64,000 nt of DNA. Source: Planotetraspora thailandica (lineage in GTDB: Bacteria > Actinomycetota > Actinomycetes > Streptosporangiales > Streptosporangiaceae). A program made the translations under genes and the position numbers. The notes under the pieces were generated by a model that saw only the letters and a list, made by a program, of their open reading frames with translations, did no database searches and had not been told where the DNA came from. Each line of letters begins with the position of its first letter. Within the stretch, counting starts at the first letter, position 1. Location: contig NZ_BOOR01000006.1 of the NCBI RefSeq assembly GCF_016863335.1, positions 159,228 through 223,227 of the forward strand, read 5' to 3'. Below, piece after piece: positions 17,715 to 26,152 of this stretch.

Positions 17715-18020
17715 TCAGCCGTTCTTCCTCAGCTCTCCGGCGAGGTTCCGGTCCATCTCCTGCATCGAGTTCAGGACGTCGCGGAACATGCTGGCGAAGC
17801 CGCTGATGCCCTCCATGGCGCTCGTCAGGCCGGTGTTGAACTTGTCGTAGGTCTCCTGCGTCGCGACGCTGCTCTCCGGGAAGACGAAGCTTTCGCCACA
17901 CATGGCGTGGATGCGGTTCTGCAGCTCGGTCAGCATCGGCACGATGTGCTCCTTGGCCGAGTCGAGGCGCTGCGAGACCTCCAGGACGTCGTCGAAGTCG
18001 AGAATGATGCTCTTCGGCAT
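17715..18020 (-). CDS. Small WXG100-like (ESAT-6-type) secretion substrate
   Basis: A 101-aa helical protein beginning MPKSIILDFDDVLEVSQRLD, with a predicted helix-turn-helix hairpin. A long first helix (to about residue 45) leads to a short turn GESFVFPES where the WXG motif usually sits, then a second helix ending MDRNLAGELRKNG. The exact WXG triplet is absent. ATG at 18020 is preceded by GAAAGGATCC. Size, fold pattern and position beside the EssC-type ATPase make it a likely partner or substrate of that machine. It is followed, on the same strand, by nothing before the convergent ATPase stop. A WXG100-superfamily assignment is probable, not proven. Confidence 0.72.
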   Translation of the reverse strand: MPKSIILDFDDVLEVSQRLDSAKEHIVPMLTELQNRIHAMCGESFVFPESSVATQETYDKFNTGLTSAMEGISGFASMFRDVLNSMQEMDRNLAGELRKNG

Positions 18021-18069
18021 GAGGATCCTTTCGATGAATCGTGCCGGGTGATCCCCGGCCGGGGGGTCA

Positions 18070-18915
18070 TTAGAAGCTGGGTCGTGAGCCGCCGGGCACG
18101 GGGGTCTGCGGCAGCGGCGGCGGCCCGTCGTCGTCACCGTTGTCGCCGTCGTCACCGCCGACCTGCTCCCACTGCTTGCCGGAACCGTCGCGGTGGTATT
18201 CGGTCTTCTTGCCGTCACCGTCGGTGACGGTCATGGTGCCGCTGCCGTCGTCGTTGAGGTGGGTCTCGGCGTGGGTCGTCGACCCGTTCGAGAAGGTCGT
18301 GTCCGTGGTGTAGGACTTGCCGCCGTCGCTGTAGGTCGTCACGGAGGTATAGGTCTGACCGTTGTGCGTAACGGTCGTCTCCTCCTTGACCACGTTGTAG
18401 TTCTCGTCGAGGGTCAGGTGCGTGTGCGTCTGTCCCCCGTCCGTGGTGTACGTGAGGTCGGTAGGCGGAGGGCCGGGATCCGTCGCTCCGCAGAAGCCGG
18501 GCATGTCGCCGTTCTCATTGGGGACGCACTCGTCGGCGTGCGCGTTGCGGTAGTCCCAGGCGTCCTTCTTGTTGCGCCAGTCGTCCAGGCCCATCCGCGA
18601 GCCCATCACCCCGAGGCCCTCGGCGATCTGGGAGTCGGCGTCGAAGAACGCGTCGGCGACCGAGCCGAAGATGTCGCCGAGTTGCGTCAGATGGTCCTTG
18701 GCCCTGTTCATCGGGTCCTGGGCGAAGCGGTAGAGGCTGCGGAAGGCGCCCGTCACGGCCTCGTTGCCGAAGACCTCGCCGGCGTCGCCGTAATCACCCC
18801 TGCCGAGCTGGGAGAAGACGCTGTCGTTCAGCGCGGGCGAGATGCGGTCGGCGAGGTCGTGGAGGTCCTTGCGGGCCTCGTGCAGCAGGTCATAGTCGAT
18901 CAGGAAGTCGGGCAC
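18070..18915 (-). CDS. Putative type VII substrate: WXG-like helical N-terminus with beta-repeat and acidic tail
   Basis: 281 aa with a GTG start at 18915 preceded by GGAGGT. Residues 1-105 are helical and Esx-like (VPDFLIDYDLLHEARKDLHD). Residues about 145-235 are rich in short Thr/Tyr/Gly beta repeats such as GGQTHTHLTLDENYNVVKEE and NGQTYTSVTTYSDGGKSYTT. The C-terminus is acidic then proline-rich (GDDGDNGDDDGPPPLPQTP). The gene ends 49 bp before the small WXG100-like gene starts and is probably co-transcribed with it. It is divergent from the giant repeat protein gene. Function is unknown; secretion through the local system is inferred from the N-terminus and context. Confidence 0.68.
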   Translation of the reverse strand: MPDFLIDYDLLHEARKDLHDLADRISPALNDSVFSQLGRGDYGDAGEVFGNEAVTGAFRSLYRFAQDPMNRAKDHLTQLGDIFGSVADAFFDADSQIAEGLGVMGSRMGLDDWRNKKDAWDYRNAHADECVPNENGDMPGFCGATDPGPPPTDLTYTTDGGQTHTHLTLDENYNVVKEETTVTHNGQTYTSVTTYSDGGKSYTTDTTFSNGSTTHAETHLNDDGSGTMTVTDGDGKKTEYHRDGSGKQWEQVGGDDGDNGDDDGPPPLPQTPVPGGSRPSF

Positions 18916-19151
18916 GGCACCTCCGGGGGGCGGGTCGACATGTCCACGTGCGAGGAAGGCGTGGAGTTCGCGTCCGGGTGGTGAATCCTCCGCGGCGTCC
19001 TGCCGGCCGACGGGTGAACAACGCCCAACGGCCGCCTGGGTGATGAACCGGACCCCGGGCTCGAACGTGGACCGCACAGGACCACACGCACAGGGCCACA
19101 TCCCTGCGGTCGTGGCTCCCCGCCACCGTCCCGCAGCGAAAGGACAGCCTG

Positions 19152-22100
19152 ATGGCGCAGCGCCCCACCGACTGGCACGCCATCGGGCTCGGCGGCGATC
19201 CGACGCCGGGCGACCCCGATCGCATCGACGAGGTGTCGCGCTCGATGGCGGAGCTCGGGCGGGTCGCCCGGGAGATCGACGAAGCCCTCACCGCCGTGTT
19301 GAACAAGACCGGGGAGGGCGCCTGGATCGGCCAGACCGCCGACGCGCTCCGCGAGAAGATCAGCGGACCGCTGCGTGCGTTCGTCCAGAGCATCGCCGAG
19401 GCGTTCGAGTCGTCCTCGCAGGCGCTCAACGAGTACTCGGGCGTCATGCGGCAGCAGCAGTGGCGGGCCGACAATGCGCTCGGGCAGGGGCGGTCGCTCG
19501 CGGAAGACGACCCGCAACGCGAGTCACTCGCCACGACCGCCAGGCAGGCGGGTGACGCTCAGGCCGAGTCCGGAAGGGCGGCCGGCGCGACGATCAGCCG
19601 GGTCGCTCGCGGCATCAAGCAACCCGTCTCCGACTGCGACCTCTTCTGGGAGGCCTTCGGCTGGCTGGCCATCATCCTGATCATCCCGGCTCTCATCTTC
19701 GGCGGACCGGTCGCGCTGCTGGCCCTCGGCGTCAATCTCACCCTCTTCGTGAAGACAGCGGTGGACTTCGCACAGGGCAAGGCGAGCCTGCTGGACTTCT
19801 TCCTGGCCGGGCTCGGCCTGATCGCCCCGACCACCAAGGCTGTGCCGATCCTAAAGATCATCAGCGCCGGGGCGAAGATCACGTGGAGTGGGCTGAAGAC
19901 GCTCGGGCAGACGGTCTTCACCTTCTTCCGCGGGCTGTTCGCCGACGGAGGCCTGCGCCCGTTCGCCTTCCTCCCGGGGATCCGCGACTTCGCGTCACTG
20001 GCCAGTGGCTGGGTCAAGTCCGGGAGCCTGTGGGTGATGACCTCCCTGCACAACCTGCCCGCCCTCACGGGCATGGCCTTCCACAACGGCGGCCTGATCG
20101 CGATTCAGGGGATCAAAGCCATTCCCGGCATCGCCCGCGGCATTCCCTCTCTGGTGTCCAAAGGCAGCCTGGCGAGCCTGAGATTCCTCCAGGCGGAGTT
20201 CGGCGGCACCAAGTGGCTGCGGCTGGTGCTGCCGGTCGACGCGGCGGAAATCGGGAAGTACGGCCTGAAAGGCGCCCTGCGCATCGGTCTCGTCGACCGC
20301 GGAGTCATGGGGCGGTTCCGGTTCGGCGCCCCGTTGGTGGGCGCCGCCGGTCACAGCGTGTCGGTGTTCACGGCGGTCACGCCCCCGCATCCGTCGGTTT
20401 CCCTCCTCTCCCACGGAGTCACGCTCGATGCGATGCCCGTCCCGGTGCGGCAGTTGGACGCCCTGCTGGACGTGCCGCGGGGGGACCTGATCCGGATGCA
20501 GCTCGGCGACTTCTCCGGTCCCGCGAATCTCAACCTGTCCTCGTTCTCGGCCGGTGCGGCGAATCTCGTCGTGCCCCCACCGCAGCCGGGACGCTTCATG
20601 TCCCTGTCTCCCTCGTCGTTGCACCTGAGCGGTCATTTCGTCGACGGCCTGTCTTCCGGTTCCGGCATGGGACGGCTGGCGGACGCGCTGGTGGACACGC
20701 CCATCGGCGAGCTGCGCGCGATAGCGGCGGGCGACTTCGCGAACTGGACCAGCACCAGCACCGGCGTACGGCTGGACGTGGGTCTGGGTGTGAGCGCCCA
20801 TGCAGTGGGCCGGCCCGTGGGCGACCTCGGCTCGGTCGGCGTCCCGTCGGCCCTCGGCCTGCCGGGCACGTCGCTGCCGGGAGTCGCCGGCGCGGGGCAT
20901 CCAGGCGCGCTTCTCGGCGCCCTGCCCACGCCTTCGAACACTCATCTGCCGCAGACCCCAAACCATGCGGTCGACCTGGTGGCCGGGCAGCCCGGATCAC
21001 CGACCATGCTCCACACACCCGTGACGGGCGGGCACACCGGACACACCGGGCTCACTGGGCTGCCGGGGATTCCGACGGGCTCGGCGACCAACGCGCTCGA
21101 CCTGCTCTCCGCACCGGCCCACGTCAACCGGGCCGATGCCCCCGCCTTCGGTACGGGCGCCCGGCTGGGCGAGCACGTCGTCTCCGCCCGCAGCGCGGAT
21201 CAGGTCGGCATGCACCTGCATGAGTACGCGCCGCGTCTCGAGGCGATGACGAGACCCCCCGCGACGGTCGCGCCGTCCACCGCCCTCGAGACCGTCGCGT
21301 CGGTCACCATGCCACCCCCCGCGACGCCGGCGCGGGCGGGTGCGGACGCGTTCGCCGGCGCACCGGCCGCCGCGGCTCCGCACGGTACGGCAGGCGCCTC
21401 CGTCCCCGCCATGCCCGTACGGGGGCACGGTGGGGATCCGCTGAACGGCGGCTCCGGCAGGCCGACGGGCGCGCAGATCGAGCAGTTGTGGCTGGAACAC
21501 GACCAGCGGGTGGAGGCGCTGTTCGGAGCTTCCGACGACCCGGTACGGCCGGACCGCATCCAGGCCTGGAGTGACCTCGTCGACGGCAAGCGCGAGCTGA
21601 CACGAGTCGAGGGGGTGCTGGACGACCTCTCCTCCCGGCCCGGCTCCGGGTCGCGTGGCTCGAGCCCCCTTCACGTACAGGCGCAGCAGGCCGTCGACGT
21701 CGCGCGGCGAGGTGTCGACGACAGCCTCGCCCACCTCACCGATCTGGGAGTCGACCCGGCGCGGATCGAGCGGGGCATGGCCGAGATCGTCGTGGACAGC
21801 GTGCGCGAGCGGCCTCGGCTGCTCGGCGGTTCGAGCGGCTCCGGCCTGCCGGAGGGCGCGCTCGGCAACGTGCCGGAGACCACATTCGTGCCGGACGTGC
21901 TCGACGACATGACGCCGCCCCTCCACGCGGGCGGGGACACGTTCGCCGGCCCGCCCCCAGTGACCCATACATCCGGCCTCTCCGCCTCGAGTTCCACCGT
22001 CGACGACGCCCTCCGGTTGTTGCGGCACGACGCACCGCACACAACCGGCGCGGGGCCCGCGGTGCACACCGGCGATGGCATCGCACACCTGGGCGAGGAC

Positions 22101-25100
22101 GCCGTCGCGTTGGGCGGCCCAGGGCCCGAACGCTGGATCAGCGCCTCACCCGACGGCGCACTGCAGGTGGTCGACAGGTCTGGCTCCGTGCAGCCGCACC
22201 TCACGGTGACCCGGACGCAGGACGACCTGATCCAGGTCACCGACACGAACGCCGGAAACTCCTTCACCCGCCACAACGCCGACGGCACTCTCGTTCAGAC
22301 CGGCACCCGGCTGGGGGACGGGAACGACGTCTTCGCCGTATTCCCCGAACCCACCGGCAACGCCACCCGCCCCGCCGGCTGGCTGGAGAACGCGGGCGGC
22401 CTGCACATCGACGACGGCACCAGGGTGACCCGGACGCAGGACGACCTGATCCAGATCACCGACACCAATGCGGGCAATTCCTACGTCCGCTACGACGCCG
22501 GCGGTCTCCGCATCGAGACGGGCACACCCTTGGCGGGCAGGAACGGGGTCTTCGCCGTGCTGCCGGAGCCCGGCGGAGCCGGCCGTACGGGCCGCCTGGA
22601 GAACGCGGGCGGCCTGCACGTCGACGACGGCACCGTGGTCACTCGGACGCAGGACGACCTGATCCAGGTCACCGACACCAACGCGGGCAACTCCTTCACG
22701 CGCTACGACGCCAACGGCGCCCGCGTCCAGACGGGCACACCGCTGGGGGGCAGGAACGGCGTCTTCGCCGTGCTCCCGGAGCTTGCCGACGACGGAACGC
22801 GTCCCGCCGGCTGGCTGGAGAACGCGGGCGGCATCCACATCGACGACGGCACCGTGGTCACTCGGACGCAGGACGACCTGATTCAGGTCACCGACACCAA
22901 CGCGGGCAACGCCTTCACGCGCTACGACGGCGACGGCGCCCACGTTCATACGGGAACCCCGTTCCACGCCGCCGAGAACACCTTCGTGGTGCTGCGGGAA
23001 CCGGCCGGTGGCGGGGCCGGCCGTACGGGCTGGCTGGAGGACCTCGGCGGCGTCCGGCTCCAGCGCGACGTTCAGGAACTCGGTGACGGCGCGCTCCGCG
23101 TCGAGTTCGCCGGCGGCACCGGGGCGCGTCACGGGGAGTTCACCGTCTACGACAGTCACGGCGCGATCACCCAGCAGGGATTCAACGTGCTGCGGGACGG
23201 CAGGCCGACCCCCTACCAGTACGTCGTCACGCACGAGGGCGGGACGTGGGTGCGCGCCGCCAACCCGCACGCGAACAGGCCGCCGGCGGACGCCGGTGCT
23301 TCCGGCATCTTCAACGCGGGCAAGGCGGAGGTGTCGCCCGACGGCAGCCGGGTGCGGCTGCTCACGGACAACAAGGTGGAGGTCTTCGACCGCCGGCCGC
23401 TGCCGGGGGGCGGCGTGCTCGACTCCTTCCGCCGCACGGGCACCATCGGTTTCGGGCGCTTCACCCGCCGGACGACCTGGGCGCATTGGGACGAGGCCGG
23501 TGGTCTGCTGAATCATGGGACCAGGCGCTACGACACCTCCGGCTTCTCCTGGAACGACGTCGACCACCGCGGCAGGGACGTCCACGCCTACCGCGACGGG
23601 CTGCAGAAGTTCAAGATCGACATCGGCGGCAAGACCGAGAGCAAGGCCGGTCACATCCTCGCGGTGAAGGGCGAGGGCGGCAGGTGGAGATGGCACCGCT
23701 TCGACGCGGCCGGCAACGAGGTGGCGACCGGCGAGCGCACGACGCACTTCGACGGCGGCTGGGCCGACTATTGGACGAACGCGGACGGGCAGCGGGTTCT
23801 CGCGCAGAAGCAGTGGGGCCCGATGCACACCCCGGAGAACGCGGGGCAGTACCTGGAGCACAAGTGGGACGCCGCCAAGGGCGGAGTGCAGGACAACCTC
23901 TGGGAGCGGCAGTCGCCACACGGAAAGGACGCCGGGAAGGTCGAGAAGCTGCCCGATCAAGGCCTTCTCACCACCAACCGCTGGTCGGAACAGCGTCCGC
24001 CGCTGTGGGCCCGCAAGGTCCTGATCCGCGCGGCCACGCCAGGGGGTGACGTCGGCCACCTCGCGGGCGACAAGAACTTCCAGATCTACCTGTGGACCAA
24101 GGAAGGCGGATCAGGCGCGCGAGGCGGTGTGCGCTACGTCGGCATGGACGGCGGTGTGGTCGACGTCGCGGGCGACGGTTCGTTCGTCCGCTCCGTGACC
24201 AAGCTCCACAACGGCGACACCCTCAAAGTGGGTGACGTCGCCGTCCATGACCTGCCGCCGACGGCCAACCTGCCCTGGCAGGACGGCAGGAACACCGGCT
24301 ACCGGGTGCCGGTGGACCCGCCGACGGCAGGGCGCGGCGGCGAAGGCCTGAGATGGCAGGACCGCTTCCAGGACGCCGAAGGGAACTGGAAGGTGGCCCG
24401 CGAGGGATTCGACGACGGCACGGTCCGTGAATACAGGAACGCGAGACAGGTCGACCCCGTGACCGGCCAATGGCAGGGCGGCACGGACGGATCGTGGGTG
24501 CAACGCGACGCCCACGGCAACGTGGCCGGCGTCTCCCAGACGTGGGACGGCGTCAACGGCCAGGTCGTCGGCCTGGGCACGACGGACTCGTCGGCGTGGA
24601 GATGGCGGGCGAGCGGAGCCGAAGGAGAGCGTTTCTCCTTCCGCGGGTCCGACGACCCGAGGCTGCCCTGGGACGACTCCTTCCGCGACTTCGACGGGAC
24701 CGGCAACCTGATCCGCGAGCAGAACATGCTCGACGGCGGCAAATACGTGCAGGCCTGGAAGGTCGAGACCAACGGCGCGGAGAGCTGGCACGTCAACAAG
24801 TTCGACAAGTCGGGCAACCTCGTCTCGTACGGCGACGGCCAGCAGGTGCGCCGCCTGTGGTGGAATCCCGAAGCGCAGACGTGGGACGCCGCCTGGTCCC
24901 CGGGCAGGCAGCACTGGCGCGACGTGATCCAGAATCCCGGAAGCGACGCCGTGGTCGTCCGGGAGGTGCCGCCCCACCTGTCCATGGAGGAAGGCCCGCT
25001 ACGGGTACGCGAGTACCAACCCGACGCCAAGGCCCCGAAGCCGGGCACCTGGAAGGAGTTCGACCACGGCTCCGTGGTCCGCGAGCGCACCTCCCTGGGC

Positions 25101-26135
25101 GGCGGCGTCTTCCTGGAGAAGGACGCCTGGCGCGGCCAGTGGCGCCGCTACAACGCCGACGGCCAGGTCATCGCCCAGCGGACCGACAGCGGCCTCGTCT
25201 TCGAAGGCGGCCCGAACAACCTGCGTCTCACGGGCAACGAGTACGACTTCCGCGGCCCCGTCACGGAGCTGCGCGGCTGGGGCCGCCGCATCCGCGAGGC
25301 CAACCGCCTGCCGTGGGGAGACACGATGTCCGTCGAGAGGACGGCGGCCCTCGACGGCATCCAGGCTCTGCCGGCCGAGTACGCCGGCCGGGTGGTCCTG
25401 GGTGAGGCGCGATACGAGCCGTACCTGTCGGTGCTGGCCAAGAAGGTGGCGCTCGAGTTCGGCCAGGAGTTCATCCTGGAGTTCGGCGCCAATCTGGCGG
25501 TCAACGGCATCGTCGCCGAGATCAACAACAAGCCGTTCACCGGCAAGGACGCGCTGAAGTCGTTCGCCAACGCGGCGGTGAGCGCGGGCGTCAAGGGCGT
25601 GGCCGGCACCGTGGCGCACGAGATCCGGGGTCACGGCATCACGACCAAGTCCGTCTGGTCGAACGTCGACGGCGGCAAGCACTGGAATCGCCACCCGAAC
25701 AACCACGACAAGACCTGGGCCAACGAGTGGGCCGGCAACGAGACGGCCACCCGATGGCGCGGCGGCACCTACGACTTCGGCTTCGGCGTGGGCACCTCCG
25801 TGATCGCCGGCTTCATCAACGGCAGCATGAACGCCGCCGTGTGGGGGGTCACCGGTCCCGACGGCGTGAGCCACATCCTGAGCGGCGCCGGAGCCGTGGG
25901 TGAGGGCGGCATCTCCATGCTGTCCGCGATGACGACGGCGTCGAGCGCCGGAGTGGTGAAGAATCTGGCCGTCTTCGGTCTGGGTGGCCGAGGCTTCCAC
26001 CGGCAGGGCTTCGGCGAGTTCTGGGTCCAGCTGGGCTTCAAGATCGGCGAGAAGACCTTCAACTCGTGGCTGTCGTCCACCATCCGTAACGGCATCAACC
26101 CATGGTGGCTCCAGACGCCGCCGAACCAGCAGTGA
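19152..26135 (+). CDS. Giant (2327 aa) putative type VII-secreted repeat protein
   Basis: The N-terminus, RPTDWHAIGLGGDPTPGDPD, followed by a helical hairpin containing GAWIGQTADALREKI, matches the 'putative T7SS secretion signal' domain of actinomycete effectors. Residues about 163-240 are strongly hydrophobic (two or three membrane-type segments). Residues about 400-960 are Pro/Gly/Ala/His-rich and low in complexity. Residues 1019-1300 carry four tandem repeats of 71-73 aa. Residues about 1350-2050 are RHS/YD-like, with W-R-W and D-A-x-G-N motifs such as WRRYNADGQVIAQRT. The last 250 residues form a distinct Gly-rich, partly hydrophobic domain (KDALKSFANAAVSAGVKGVA) with no nuclease, deaminase or peptidase motif I recognise. 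ATG follows AAAGGAC. No small immunity-like gene follows; the next gene starts 17 bp on. Confidence 0.82.
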   Translation: MAQRPTDWHAIGLGGDPTPGDPDRIDEVSRSMAELGRVAREIDEALTAVLNKTGEGAWIGQTADALREKISGPLRAFVQSIAEAFESSSQALNEYSGVMRQQQWRADNALGQGRSLAEDDPQRESLATTARQAGDAQAESGRAAGATISRVARGIKQPVSDCDLFWEAFGWLAIILIIPALIFGGPVALLALGVNLTLFVKTAVDFAQGKASLLDFFLAGLGLIAPTTKAVPILKIISAGAKITWSGLKTLGQTVFTFFRGLFADGGLRPFAFLPGIRDFASLASGWVKSGSLWVMTSLHNLPALTGMAFHNGGLIAIQGIKAIPGIARGIPSLVSKGSLASLRFLQAEFGGTKWLRLVLPVDAAEIGKYGLKGALRIGLVDRGVMGRFRFGAPLVGAAGHSVSVFTAVTPPHPSVSLLSHGVTLDAMPVPVRQLDALLDVPRGDLIRMQLGDFSGPANLNLSSFSAGAANLVVPPPQPGRFMSLSPSSLHLSGHFVDGLSSGSGMGRLADALVDTPIGELRAIAAGDFANWTSTSTGVRLDVGLGVSAHAVGRPVGDLGSVGVPSALGLPGTSLPGVAGAGHPGALLGALPTPSNTHLPQTPNHAVDLVAGQPGSPTMLHTPVTGGHTGHTGLTGLPGIPTGSATNALDLLSAPAHVNRADAPAFGTGARLGEHVVSARSADQVGMHLHEYAPRLEAMTRPPATVAPSTALETVASVTMPPPATPARAGADAFAGAPAAAAPHGTAGASVPAMPVRGHGGDPLNGGSGRPTGAQIEQLWLEHDQRVEALFGASDDPVRPDRIQAWSDLVDGKRELTRVEGVLDDLSSRPGSGSRGSSPLHVQAQQAVDVARRGVDDSLAHLTDLGVDPARIERGMAEIVVDSVRERPRLLGGSSGSGLPEGALGNVPETTFVPDVLDDMTPPLHAGGDTFAGPPPVTHTSGLSASSSTVDDALRLLRHDAPHTTGAGPAVHTGDGIAHLGEDAVALGGPGPERWISASPDGALQVVDRSGSVQPHLTVTRTQDDLIQVTDTNAGNSFTRHNADGTLVQTGTRLGDGNDVFAVFPEPTGNATRPAGWLENAGGLHIDDGTRVTRTQDDLIQITDTNAGNSYVRYDAGGLRIETGTPLAGRNGVFAVLPEPGGAGRTGRLENAGGLHVDDGTVVTRTQDDLIQVTDTNAGNSFTRYDANGARVQTGTPLGGRNGVFAVLPELADDGTRPAGWLENAGGIHIDDGTVVTRTQDDLIQVTDTNAGNAFTRYDGDGAHVHTGTPFHAAENTFVVLREPAGGGAGRTGWLEDLGGVRLQRDVQELGDGALRVEFAGGTGARHGEFTVYDSHGAITQQGFNVLRDGRPTPYQYVVTHEGGTWVRAANPHANRPPADAGASGIFNAGKAEVSPDGSRVRLLTDNKVEVFDRRPLPGGGVLDSFRRTGTIGFGRFTRRTTWAHWDEAGGLLNHGTRRYDTSGFSWNDVDHRGRDVHAYRDGLQKFKIDIGGKTESKAGHILAVKGEGGRWRWHRFDAAGNEVATGERTTHFDGGWADYWTNADGQRVLAQKQWGPMHTPENAGQYLEHKWDAAKGGVQDNLWERQSPHGKDAGKVEKLPDQGLLTTNRWSEQRPPLWARKVLIRAATPGGDVGHLAGDKNFQIYLWTKEGGSGARGGVRYVGMDGGVVDVAGDGSFVRSVTKLHNGDTLKVGDVAVHDLPPTANLPWQDGRNTGYRVPVDPPTAGRGGEGLRWQDRFQDAEGNWKVAREGFDDGTVREYRNARQVDPVTGQWQGGTDGSWVQRDAHGNVAGVSQTWDGVNGQVVGLGTTDSSAWRWRASGAEGERFSFRGSDDPRLPWDDSFRDFDGTGNLIREQNMLDGGKYVQAWKVETNGAESWHVNKFDKSGNLVSYGDGQQVRRLWWNPEAQTWDAAWSPGRQHWRDVIQNPGSDAVVVREVPPHLSMEEGPLRVREYQPDAKAPKPGTWKEFDHGSVVRERTSLGGGVFLEKDAWRGQWRRYNADGQVIAQRTDSGLVFEGGPNNLRLTGNEYDFRGPVTELRGWGRRIREANRLPWGDTMSVERTAALDGIQALPAEYAGRVVLGEARYEPYLSVLAKKVALEFGQEFILEFGANLAVNGIVAEINNKPFTGKDALKSFANAAVSAGVKGVAGTVAHEIRGHGITTKSVWSNVDGGKHWNRHPNNHDKTWANEWAGNETATRWRGGTYDFGFGVGTSVIAGFINGSMNAAVWGVTGPDGVSHILSGAGAVGEGGISMLSAMTTASSAGVVKNLAVFGLGGRGFHRQGFGEFWVQLGFKIGEKTFNSWLSSTIRNGINPWWLQTPPNQQ
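22206..23075 (+). repeat. Four tandem 213-219-bp repeats inside the giant protein gene
   Basis: The motif VTRTQDDLIQVTDTNAGNSF recurs with units starting at 22206, 22425, 22638 and 22857 (spacing 219, 213, 219). Each unit continues through TGTP-L, NGVFAVLPEP and WLENAGG(L/I)H(I/V)DDGT. Nucleotide identity is high, suggesting recent duplication or ongoing recombination between units. Confidence 0.92.
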
Positions 26136-26152
26136 CGTCCAAGGAAGTCTCC

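Noticed and set aside
25619..25637. HEIRGHG in the giant protein as a zinc protease site
   Set aside because: The pattern is H-E-x-x-x-H, not H-E-x-x-H, and no downstream third ligand pattern was seen.
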